Shown: in pieces, positions 1-6,865 of the stretch
Position numbering within the stretch: the first letter of the stretch is position 1
Layout: every line of letters begins with the position of its first letter
From: HGM13233 sp900762805
GTDB taxonomy: Bacteria > Bacillota > Clostridia > Oscillospirales > Ruminococcaceae
Direction: 5' to 3'
DNA length: 38,928 nucleotides
Assembly (NCBI GenBank): GCA_937993755.1
Contig: CALKMA010000014.1
Span: forward strand, 1-38,928
The notes under the pieces: generated by a model
Databases searched by the model: none
The model's input: the letters and a program-made list of their open reading frames with translations, nothing else
Told to the model about the DNA's origin: nothing
Program-made: the position numbers and the translations under genes

Positions 1-120
1 GCTGACTCTGCCGAAGCCGCTTCCCTTTTCTGCCGGTACCCCTCCGGCCCGCGGCGATAAGCCGCGCTTTTCCTGCTTTTGAATTTTCTGTGAATTCCCT
101 GCTCCGCCCAAAAGATAGAA

Positions 121-150
121 TTGACAAACACCCGTTCGGAGATATATAAT
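121..150 (+). promoter_or_regulatory. Sigma-A promoter of the PTS EIIA gene
   Basis: A perfect -35 (TTGACA, 121-126) and a perfect -10 (TATAAT, 145-150) are separated by 18 bases. Transcription would start near 157, just ahead of the RNA antiterminator site at 167. The licT promoter further along has the same 18-base spacing. Confidence 0.85.
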
Positions 151-166
151 ATACGGGACATCTAAG

Positions 167-192
167 GGATTGTTACTCTTTGAGGCATCACC
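167..192 (+). promoter_or_regulatory. LicT/BglG-type RNA antiterminator (RAT) site in the EIIA leader
   Basis: The leader RNA contains GGATTGTTACT followed by five bases and AGGCATCACC. These match the two conserved halves of the ribonucleic antiterminator bound by the CAT domain of LicT/SacT/BglG proteins. A near-identical site lies in the leader of the antiterminator gene at 5030-5056, so the encoded LicT very probably controls this transcript. The competing terminator hairpin is not obvious here; only a short weak hairpin followed by T residues is seen near 215-235. Confidence 0.8.
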
Positions 193-260
193 CTGCATCC
201 TTTGTAGGCCCGCCAAGAAGAGTTCTATTTTTATCACCATGTTTTCCGAGGAGATCGACC

Positions 261-752
261 GTGTTTTTCCATCGCAAGCCCCACCCGCAGCCCAATGAAT
301 TTCTCAGCCCTGTCACCGGCAGGGTCTGCCCCCTTTCCTCCACGCCCGACGAAGCCTTTGCCGGCGGCCAGCTCGGCGACGGCGTTGTTTTCCGCTATGA
401 CGGCAGCTATGTGCTGTCCCCCTGTGACGCCGAAGTCTCCGTCGTTCCCAAAACGCTGCATTCGGTCTGCCTGACGGCCGACAACGGCGCCGAGCTGCTG
501 ATCCATATCGGCGTCGATACCGTCATGCTCAACGGGCAGGGCTTCAAAATGCTGGTCAAGCAGGGGCAGCACGTCACAGCCGGCCAGAAGCTCATCAGGA
601 TCGACCGTCAGTTCATGGCCGAGCGCGGGCTGGATCTCGCCACGCCGATGGTACTGCTCAACGGCGATGAGATGAAGCTGACCATCCTGTGCAGCGACGG
701 GCCGGTCACCGCCGCCGATACGCCCGTCTTCCGCTGCGAGCCGATCGGGTAA
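261..752 (+). CDS. PTS system glucose/beta-glucoside-type EIIA component, free-standing
   Basis: This is a 163-residue EIIA of the glucose family (Crr-like), the cytoplasmic protein that takes phosphate from HPr and passes it to the EIIB domain of a sugar permease. The fold signature is clear: the SPVTG start of the domain, an auxiliary histidine near residue 67, and the phosphorylated histidine in LIHIGVDTV near residue 82, followed by the G-x-x-V-x-x-G-Q-x-L ending. The GTG at 261 is chosen because GAGGAG lies 8 bases upstream and it puts the domain at the N-terminus; the longer in-frame extension to 180 would run through the RAT leader. The EIIBC encoded at 2575-3972 lacks an A domain, so this protein is its probable partner. 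Expression is probably LicT-controlled through the leader RAT site. Confidence 0.93.
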   Translation: MFFHRKPHPQPNEFLSPVTGRVCPLSSTPDEAFAGGQLGDGVVFRYDGSYVLSPCDAEVSVVPKTLHSVCLTADNGAELLIHIGVDTVMLNGQGFKMLVKQGQHVTAGQKLIRIDRQFMAERGLDLATPMVLLNGDEMKLTILCSDGPVTAADTPVFRCEPIG

Positions 753-1012
753 CGGAAGCTGCCCGCGGACAGGCCGCCGGGCAAAAGCCGCTGTTCTTCA
801 GCCGCCGCCGGAAAGAAACGGCCTTTCCGCGCCGCACCCATGGCGCGCGAGGGACAAGGCTATCCCGGCTTTCCGCGCGGCAAAAGCCCGAAAGCTCGCC
901 GCTTCATCAACACCCCCTATGCAATTTGATTTTTCAGGGAGCGACTCCGACAAAAGCCAAAAGCAGGAGTTCATCGTCTTTCGCCCCGTGCTTTTTATCG
1001 AATAATTGACAG

Positions 1013-1042
1013 GAAAAAGGAGAGGCCCGCCTCTCCTTTTTG
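1013..1042. terminator. Bidirectional intrinsic terminator between the EIIA and GH4 genes
   Basis: A perfect inverted repeat AAAAAGGAGAGG / CCTCTCCTTTTT around a 4-base loop sits between the convergent EIIA gene (ends 752) and GH4 gene (ends 1058). It provides A and T tracts for both directions. The rest of 753-1057 shows no supportable gene. Confidence 0.9.
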
Positions 1043-1057
1043 CGATTTTAAATAACC

Positions 1058-2482
1058 TTACTTTGTAGGCTCATTTCCCTTCTCAAGCTGCTCAATCGCC
1101 TCAGCAAATTGCGGCAGCCATTCTTTCTCGGCAATCAGCAGTTCATCTAATGCAGCCTTGGCATTGTAATAGGAATTGACCAGCGGATTTGCCACCAGCG
1201 CTTCCAACGCAGCATGGTAGCTGCCTGTTACAGCCGCCTCAACAGCCAACTTCTCATACTCTTTCGCCGCATAGATCTTGCTCATCATATGTCCCGGCAG
1301 CTTTGGAAAGCAGATGGGATGAATTCCAGAAGCATTGACCACCGCCGTCGTTGTGCAAACACTATACGGATCAAACTCCTGCATACAGCCCATGCTCCGC
1401 ACATCAGGACTGAAAACCTCATTTGTGTTGTTCCACAGCGCATTGATTAGCGTAATTCCCGCTTTACCATAGCCATGTCCTCCACGGGTATTCGTTGCCA
1501 GAAGAAATCCCCGCGGATCCAGTTTTTCGTACAGTTCAAATGTGCGCTTCTCAATGAGCTTCACACATTCGGCGCGAGTCGCATTTGCAGGCTCTTGGAG
1601 ATCATCTATTACATCCCCCACATGTTCACGCACGTGAGCCACCATTCGCTCCCAATGATTGCCCGAATAGCTCTGCAGATCGCTAAAGCTGCCAGGAAAG
1701 TCATAATAGAATTCAAGGTATGGGCCCATTGGAATATAGCCTATAAACTTCTGCAACTCCGGTTCAACAAACTCCTTGCGCAGTGCGGGAAGATTTTTTT
1801 CCGACCATGCCAGCAGCTTTATAAAGGCTTCGTTGGTAACATCTTCTCCCTTATAGAACACTTTGCACCAAATCAGGTGATTCAATCCGATAACTTCAAC
1901 AAATATATCATTGGGATCTTCCGGCTGGTACACATCATTCATGGCATCTCTGATAACCGTTGGGCCATTGCACAAGCCGGCAAAATTGACATGCGAATGT
2001 CGATTAAGGGCTTCCGCCAACATGCCAGACGGATTGGCAAGATTGACCAACCAACAAGTTTTTTTTGCGCATCGCTCAATAGCAGCCGCTATTTTCAGCA
2101 TTGGCAGGATGCTTTTAAAGCCCATTATCATTCCACCCGGCGCCGTTGTTTCCTGCCCGATGAGTCCATGCTTGAATGGCAATGTTTCATCAAGAATGCG
2201 AGCTTCAGAGCGACCCGGACGAATGGTGACAATAACATAGTCGCAGTCGGCTACCGCTGTATCCAAATCTTTTGTTAAAATAACTTTGGTGTCCATGCCG
2301 GCATCAGCGAACATCTTCTGTACATATTTGCCTGTGCAGTTGAGTCGATACTCATCAATATCCATCAGCCGCCACTCTGCAACCTTCATCATTTCACGAC
2401 GATCGATCAGCATCTGTGCTATATCGGGCAGATATGAGGAGCCGGAGCCTATATTAGCTAATATCATTTTTTTGTCATTCAT
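1058..2482 (-). CDS. GH4 family 6-phospho-beta-glucosidase (LicH/CelF-like)
   Basis: The protein (474 residues) is a family 4 glycoside hydrolase, which cleaves 6-phospho-glucosides by an NAD- and divalent-metal-dependent oxidation/elimination mechanism. Visible landmarks are the N-terminal Rossmann motif IGSGSSYLPD (residues 11-20), NLANPSG (147-153), the metal-ligand motif CNGP with Cys171, and GLNH with His202. A CN pair at the metal site is typical of the 6-phospho-beta-glucosidase branch rather than CD (alpha-glucosidase) or CH branches; this subfamily call is family knowledge, not proven here. ATG 2482 is preferred over upstream 2530 because AAAGGA lies at proper spacing and the Rossmann motif then starts at the normal place. 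It follows the EIIBC gene by 92 bases and probably hydrolyses the phosphorylated sugar that permease imports. Both genes are AT-richer than their neighbours. Confidence 0.93.
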   Translation of the reverse strand: MNDKKMILANIGSGSSYLPDIAQMLIDRREMMKVAEWRLMDIDEYRLNCTGKYVQKMFADAGMDTKVILTKDLDTAVADCDYVIVTIRPGRSEARILDETLPFKHGLIGQETTAPGGMIMGFKSILPMLKIAAAIERCAKKTCWLVNLANPSGMLAEALNRHSHVNFAGLCNGPTVIRDAMNDVYQPEDPNDIFVEVIGLNHLIWCKVFYKGEDVTNEAFIKLLAWSEKNLPALRKEFVEPELQKFIGYIPMGPYLEFYYDFPGSFSDLQSYSGNHWERMVAHVREHVGDVIDDLQEPANATRAECVKLIEKRTFELYEKLDPRGFLLATNTRGGHGYGKAGITLINALWNNTNEVFSPDVRSMGCMQEFDPYSVCTTTAVVNASGIHPICFPKLPGHMMSKIYAAKEYEKLAVEAAVTGSYHAALEALVANPLVNSYYNAKAALDELLIAEKEWLPQFAEAIEQLEKGNEPTK

Positions 2483-2574
2483 TTTGTTTTCCTTTCTTTT
2501 TGTTATGTTAAACAGTGTTATGCTCTTCACGCAAGAATTCCATTCTCACCTGAAACACTTTGCTGCTATAACTA

Positions 2575-3972
2575 TTACGCCGTCTTTCTCTCATCTGTAT
2601 AAACGATCAAAGAAATAACCAAGGAGCTTATAAAACCAACACCCGCCGCAATGCAGCCATGCACAAAGTTTCCGCGATTGTCTCCCATAAATCCGATAAC
2701 ATTAAGGAAATTGCTGGGGCCAAAAGCATAATAACCAACTTTCATAATACCAGAATAAAGTCCGGCTAAAGCACCGCCAATCGTTGTGGCAATCAACAGT
2801 CTGCGGTTATTAAACAAGACGCCAAAAATTGATGGCTCCGAAACACCCCCAAGAAAGTTGGACGCAAAACAGGTTATCCCCAGCTGTCGATTTTTTGCCG
2901 ATTTGGTTTTTATGGTATAACCGAGTATTGCACCCATAACAACCCAGTTAAGAAGAACCATTGAGTTTGGCATAACAACAAAATCAACCCCATTTGCAAA
3001 AAGCCCGGACAATGCAATGAAAAAGATGGGACGGGTAAACCCAAGCGCTACTCCAAATACGGCAATTGCACCAATTAGGGTCGTTGCAGCCGGGCCGGCG
3101 AAATCATAAAGTGCAAAAATCAGCTTGCCGAGACCTGTTCCAATCCATGTGCCAATGGGGCCAAGCACGCAAAATGCCATTGGCAACATGATCAGCACCG
3201 TTCCGCAGGGAACCAGAATAACCTTAACAGCATCAGGGACATATTTGTTAAGCGCTTTCTCAATCAGCGACTGAACACCCGCAATCATAATGATGGGGAA
3301 AACAGAGGTGCTGTAGCTGACCAGCGGCGCATTGATTCCAAACACGGTGTACGCAGTTCCGGCGTCAACAAGCGTAGTGTAGCCCGGATAGAGCAAGCAG
3401 GCCGCCAGCACAATTGTAATAAGCGGATTGGCTCCAAAGCGTTTGGCCGCGGTATAGCCGACCAATACCGGAAGAAAATAGAGTACGGTCTGCGCCACAA
3501 AGTAAAAATTGTTGTAGAGATCCGACTCCACTGTAACCCAACCGAAGAATTGAGGCCCTATCAAAACCGCAATCATATTGAAGACACCGGTCAAAACAAA
3601 CAGCGGCACCAATGGATTCATACAAGCTGAGAATACATTAAAAATGCTGCCGCCCAGCTTTTTAAAGCTGAATTTTCTCTTGGTCAACGTTGGATCGAGA
3701 TTTTCTTCGATGGCCTTGGTTTCATCCAAGCCCACAATAGCTATAACTTCCTTATAGATCGATTCGACCCCTGCGCCAACAATTATCTGCAGTTCGCCAG
3801 CCGGATTGTTGATTCCTAAAACGCCATCAAGTGCTTTGATTTTTTCATCGTCAGCAAGGCCGGCATCTTTCAGATTGAATCGAAGACGCGTCATACAATG
3901 GAAAACATTGGAAATGTTTTCTTTGCCGCCAACCAGTTCAACAATTTGATTGGCAAGAATATGTCTGTTCAT
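2575..3972 (-). CDS. PTS beta-glucoside-type EIIBC permease
   Basis: The 465-residue membrane protein imports and phosphorylates a glucoside. The EIIB domain is at the N-terminus (about 1-90) with the phosphocysteine in HCMTRLRF (Cys26). The EIIC domain (about 110-460) has about ten hydrophobic segments and ends in VSLIVYTDER-like residues. No EIIA domain follows, whereas BglF/BglP-type relatives often carry one, so the free EIIA at 261-752 is the likely donor. ATG 3972 has AAGGAG seven bases upstream. The gene lies downstream of licT but is separated from it by a strong terminator, and no RAT site was found in its own leader. Sucrose or trehalose specificity cannot be excluded; the adjacent GH4 enzyme argues for a beta-glucoside. 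Confidence 0.92.
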   Translation of the reverse strand: MNRHILANQIVELVGGKENISNVFHCMTRLRFNLKDAGLADDEKIKALDGVLGINNPAGELQIIVGAGVESIYKEVIAIVGLDETKAIEENLDPTLTKRKFSFKKLGGSIFNVFSACMNPLVPLFVLTGVFNMIAVLIGPQFFGWVTVESDLYNNFYFVAQTVLYFLPVLVGYTAAKRFGANPLITIVLAACLLYPGYTTLVDAGTAYTVFGINAPLVSYSTSVFPIIMIAGVQSLIEKALNKYVPDAVKVILVPCGTVLIMLPMAFCVLGPIGTWIGTGLGKLIFALYDFAGPAATTLIGAIAVFGVALGFTRPIFFIALSGLFANGVDFVVMPNSMVLLNWVVMGAILGYTIKTKSAKNRQLGITCFASNFLGGVSEPSIFGVLFNNRRLLIATTIGGALAGLYSGIMKVGYYAFGPSNFLNVIGFMGDNRGNFVHGCIAAGVGFISSLVISLIVYTDERKTA

Positions 3973-4057
3973 GTTTGTCTCCTTAATAAATTTTTATCCC
4001 GCGCCCCGTTGCGCACCGGGGAGGAAATACGGTGTTTCGGCGGCCGCAGCCGCTCTT

Positions 4058-4112
4058 AAAAAATAAAACCTCACGGCGGCGGGCCGCATCAGCGGCTCAC
4101 GGCTGTGAGGTT
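4058..4112 (-). terminator. Intrinsic terminator after licT
   Basis: On the minus strand AACCTCAC (inside the last codons of licT) pairs with GTGAGGTT, enclosing smaller GC-rich hairpins, followed by TTTTATTTTTT. It separates licT from the EIIBC gene. Confidence 0.82.
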
Positions 4113-4966
4113 ATGCCCTTTCGGTAACAGTCCTCTTTGCTGTACAATTGGTTGACGTGTATCATCAGATAAAGCTGCTCCTCGTGCGGGCAGCGGCTGC
4201 CGAATTCCGAAAACAGATAATCATCGATCTGCTGCACGCATCGGTAGACCTCCGGGTAACTGTTTTTCGTGCTGATAAACAGCTCCTCACTTTTGCTGGA
4301 AAACTCCTCGCCCCGCTGCTTGCGCCGGATAAAGAATTTCAGGTGATTTTTGAAGCGAAAATAGTGAAAGCTGGTCTGATCGATGGTGAAGCCGAAAAAC
4401 GTTTCGATAATTTCTGTGATGTGGCGGATGATCTCGGCCACGCGCGCCGGGGAATAGGGGCTGTCCGGCTCATTTTTCATGCCGTCCATGGCCGCCAGCA
4501 GGTGCATGGCAACGATGGTGACCTCGCTCGGCCCCAGGTCTACACCGAATTTCTCGTTGACACGGTCGATCATCCACTGGGCCATCCGCATCAGCTCCGG
4601 CCGCTCGTATTCCAGCTCATAGGAGACCGGCATGGGCACATACAGCCCCTTGCGGCAGCGCTCGACGGCGAAATGAATGTGGTCGGCCAGCACGAAAACA
4701 AGGTTGGGGTTGAGCGCCTCGCGCACACTGCGCTTGACCGTGTCAAGCAGCTGTGTGACCAGCATGAACTCGCTTTCCGGCAGCTCCTCCAGCAGACCGT
4801 AGTAGCGGCGGTCAACATTATAAAAGGTCTGCTGCACACGGGAAAGGTCGGTCAGCTCATACGGCACCTGCCCGAAGCCGACGCCGCGCCCCAGCACGAT
4901 GACCTCGCGCCCGCGGCTGTCCAGCCCGACGGCAAAATTGTTGTTGATCTTTTTAACGATCTTCAT
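4097..4966 (-). CDS. licT: BglG/LicT family transcription antiterminator
   Basis: This 289-residue RNA-binding regulator keeps RNA polymerase from terminating in PTS operon leaders when phosphorylation signals allow. The N-terminal CAT domain (1-55) begins MKIVKKINNNFAV and contains the GRGVGFG motif. Two PTS regulation domains follow. Their four histidines are all present: His96 (DHIHF), His155 (AMHLL), His208 (KNHLK) and His270 (MIHVN), matching LicT His100, 159, 207 and 269. ATG 4966 is chosen because the CAT domain starts exactly there; the longer open frame to 5062 is simply the leader RNA. A RAT site and attenuator in the leader indicate positive autoregulation, and the same site occurs ahead of the EIIA gene. 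Symbol by family resemblance. Confidence 0.95.
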   Translation of the reverse strand: MKIVKKINNNFAVGLDSRGREVIVLGRGVGFGQVPYELTDLSRVQQTFYNVDRRYYGLLEELPESEFMLVTQLLDTVKRSVREALNPNLVFVLADHIHFAVERCRKGLYVPMPVSYELEYERPELMRMAQWMIDRVNEKFGVDLGPSEVTIVAMHLLAAMDGMKNEPDSPYSPARVAEIIRHITEIIETFFGFTIDQTSFHYFRFKNHLKFFIRRKQRGEEFSSKSEELFISTKNSYPEVYRCVQQIDDYLFSEFGSRCPHEEQLYLMIHVNQLYSKEDCYRKGITSQP

Positions 4967-5005
4967 GCCGCCCGCCCTTTCCCGCAAAATAAAAACGCCC
5001 CGATT

Positions 5006-5056
5006 GCATACCGCTGCCAAAAGCAGCTTGGTTATGCCTCCGAGGAGTAACAGTCC
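5006..5056 (-). promoter_or_regulatory. RAT antiterminator and overlapping attenuator hairpin in the licT leader
   Basis: On the minus strand the leader has GGACTGTTACT, six bases, then AGGCATAACC (5056 down to 5030). The 3' half of this site (GCATAACC) is also the 5' arm of a strong hairpin that closes with GCAGC and GGTATGC (5037 to 5006). A T-rich run follows about ten bases later (4995-4986). Mutually exclusive RAT and terminator structures are the standard LicT control arrangement, here on its own gene. Confidence 0.85.
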
Positions 5057-5079
5057 AAACATATTTTCTGCTATCTTTC

Positions 5080-5109
5080 ATGTTACCATTGTGCCGGGGC
5101 GTTTGTCAA
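5080..5109 (-). promoter_or_regulatory. Promoter of licT
   Basis: Minus-strand TTGACA (5109-5104) is followed after 18 bases by TAACAT (5085-5080), placing the start just upstream of the RAT leader. The -10 matches four of six consensus positions. Confidence 0.65.
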
Positions 5110-5260
5110 CCGTTCCGGCGCAACTTTGTGCAGTTTTTACAAAAACCGCCGTCTCTTTTTGTGCAGAATAACGGATGAAACGCCGGCACACAGCCTGCCG
5201 GGCGCGGCAGGGGGCAGCAAACAGCAGCTCCCGGCCATGCCCCATCCGCCGCAGGGCCCG

Positions 5261-5755
5261 TCAAAGCTTCCGGGCACCGGCATCGGCGGCGCGGCTCTCC
5301 CGCCAGAAGCCGACGATATAATAGGCCATGCCGGCCAGAAAGTAGACGGCGCCGGCGGCAAGCAGCAGCCAGTGGCGCAGCCCGACGGCGTGCAGCATCA
5401 GCTTGGCGGCCGTGACGGCGTCGAGCAGCAGCTCCCAGCCGTGCGTCGGCCGGCGCAGGGCAAAGGCCCAGCAGACATAATAGACCGCCATCAGCACGAT
5501 GGTAACGGCCAGCCCCAGCAGCATCTTTTCGGTGGAGGCGTAGCCGAATTCACCGCCCGTGCAGCCGAGCGGCACCACCATCAGCGCCAGACCGACGGCC
5601 AGCGCCGTAAGCTCGGTGCGCCGCAGCCAGGCGGGCGCCGGCAGGTGACCCGGCCCCTTTTTGCTGATGGCGACCTCCAGCACCAGCTCCGGAATAATCA
5701 TCATAACGGCGACCAGCGCGCCAAAGGCGCTGATCCAATTAAATGTCAGATTCAT
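5261..5755 (-). CDS. Small integral membrane protein of unknown function
   Basis: This 164-residue protein has about four to five hydrophobic helices: roughly residues 8-28, 50-66, 80-102, 108-126 and 128-150. They are joined by short basic loops, with a basic C-terminus. I do not recognise a family and see no catalytic motif. ATG 5755 is preceded by GAGGGAG very close by. Base composition matches the surrounding core genome. It stands alone between the licT promoter region and the tRNA gene. The interval 5110-5260 downstream has no other supportable gene. Confidence 0.7.
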   Translation of the reverse strand: MNLTFNWISAFGALVAVMMIIPELVLEVAISKKGPGHLPAPAWLRRTELTALAVGLALMVVPLGCTGGEFGYASTEKMLLGLAVTIVLMAVYYVCWAFALRRPTHGWELLLDAVTAAKLMLHAVGLRHWLLLAAGAVYFLAGMAYYIVGFWRESRAADAGARKL

Positions 5756-5820
5756 AGGCTCCCTCGGTGTTCCCGAACTCCTTTGTCCGGCACGACCGCC
5801 CGCGAGCGGCCCCGGCGCGT

Positions 5821-5851
5821 GAAAAAACGACTTGCCGAAACAAGCCGTTTT
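5821..5851 (-). terminator. Intrinsic terminator of the tRNA-Arg gene
   Basis: Immediately after the tRNA 3' end the minus strand reads AACGGCTTG, a short loop, CAAGTCGTT, then a T tract. The stem is eight to nine pairs. Confidence 0.85.
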
Positions 5852-5852
5852 G

Positions 5853-5927
5853 TGGCACCCCCAAAAGGAATCGAACCTTTATCTCGGCCTCCGGAGGGCC
5901 GCGTCATATCCATTAAACTATGGGGGC
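5853..5927 (-). tRNA. tRNA-Arg, anticodon CCG
   Basis: The minus strand folds as a cloverleaf of 75 bases. The acceptor arm is GCCCCCA with TGGGGGT (first pair G-U), and the D arm starts TAGTTTAATGGAT. The anticodon stem CGGCC/GGCCG surrounds the loop CTCCGGA, which gives CCG for CGG codons. The T arm is AAAGG-TTCGATT-CCTTT, and CCA is encoded. It has its own promoter and terminator. Confidence 0.95.
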
Positions 5928-5943
5928 GGATTTTTGCCCTATT

Positions 5944-5972
5944 ATTGTAGCACAGCCGCGCGCATTTGTCCA
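5944..5972 (-). promoter_or_regulatory. Promoter of tRNA-Arg
   Basis: Minus-strand TGGACA (5972-5967), a 17-base spacer, and TACAAT (5949-5944) lie 16 bases before the mature tRNA 5' end. Confidence 0.8.
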
Positions 5973-6052
5973 TTGCCTTTTATGATATTTTTGGGGCCTT
6001 CCGCCAAGCTTTTGGGCTGTCGGGACGGCAAGGCCGCCGGAAAAACCCTGCC

Positions 6053-6754
6053 TCACCCCAGCGGGCGGGCCTTGATGTCCTTCTGGCGGCGGGGATAGCT
6101 CTTTGGCGTTGGCCGCGCCTTTTTTATAACCAGATTGACGCGCTGCGAGCCGTCGGGCAGTGTGACCGTTTGGGCGCGCAGCAGCTCGCCGCCCAGCGCC
6201 TGAAGCGCGGCCGAAGCCTGCGCGCACTCCTGCTCGGCGCCCGGCCCCTTCATGGCGATGAAATGACCGCCCACGCGCACCAGCGGCAGGCAGTACTCGC
6301 ACAGCACCGGCAGCGCCGCCACGGCGCGGGCGGCAACGGTGTCAAACCGCTCGCGGAAGCCGGGATCGCGTCCGGCGTCCTCGGCGCGGATGTGCGCCGT
6401 GCGGCAGGCCAGACCGCAGGCCGCCGAAGCCGACGCGACAAAATCGAGCTTCTTCCCGGTGGCATCAAGCGCGGTGATCTCGCATTCGGGGCGCAGCGCC
6501 TTGATAACGACCGAGGGAAAGCCGGCGCCTGCGCCGACGTCGGCGACACGGCCGGCCATTTCCGGCAGCGCCGCCGCGACAAGACAGTCGAGCAGGTGCT
6601 TGCACAACGCCTCGTCCGGGTCGGTGATAGCCGTAAGGTTCATCACCCGGTTGGTCTCAAGCAGCCGTTCAAGATAGCCGCAGAGCGCCGCCGCGCCCGC
6701 CGCGGTCAGCGGGATGTCGTACTGCGCCGCCAGCGCCAGCAATTTTTCTTTCAT
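6053..6754 (-). CDS. rsmG: 16S rRNA (guanine-527-N7)-methyltransferase RsmG
   Basis: RsmG (GidB) methylates N7 of G527 in the 530 loop of 16S rRNA using S-adenosylmethionine. The 233-residue protein has the family opening with LTAITDPDEALCKHLLDCL. The SAM-binding motif VADVGAGAGFPSVV follows near residues 70-83, then ITALDATGKKLDFV and the MKGP strand near residue 170. The start at 6754 is set by AGGAG seven bases upstream and by the usual family N-terminus; the longer frame to 6823 reads through non-conserved residues. It is the third gene of the mnmE-mnmG-rsmG group, the usual arrangement next to bacterial origins. Confidence 0.95.
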   Translation of the reverse strand: MKEKLLALAAQYDIPLTAAGAAALCGYLERLLETNRVMNLTAITDPDEALCKHLLDCLVAAALPEMAGRVADVGAGAGFPSVVIKALRPECEITALDATGKKLDFVASASAACGLACRTAHIRAEDAGRDPGFRERFDTVAARAVAALPVLCEYCLPLVRVGGHFIAMKGPGAEQECAQASAALQALGGELLRAQTVTLPDGSQRVNLVIKKARPTPKSYPRRQKDIKARPLG

Positions 6755-6865
6755 GGTTTTCTCCTGTTTCGTTCCTGTTTCGGCTCGCGCCGGGCCAAGC
6801 CCACGGCCGATCTGCCGCCGCACAGGTAGCCTGTTGCGTAAACTCTTTGTATAATCTTCCCCGAT

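Noticed and set aside
689..1009. 106-codon frame after the EIIA gene
   Set aside because: Overlaps the EIIA end, composition is Arg/Ser-rich and no family is recognised.
5853..5927. tRNA-Arg as the attachment site of the mobile element
   Set aside because: The element lies about 18 kb away and its end repeats do not match the tRNA 3' end.
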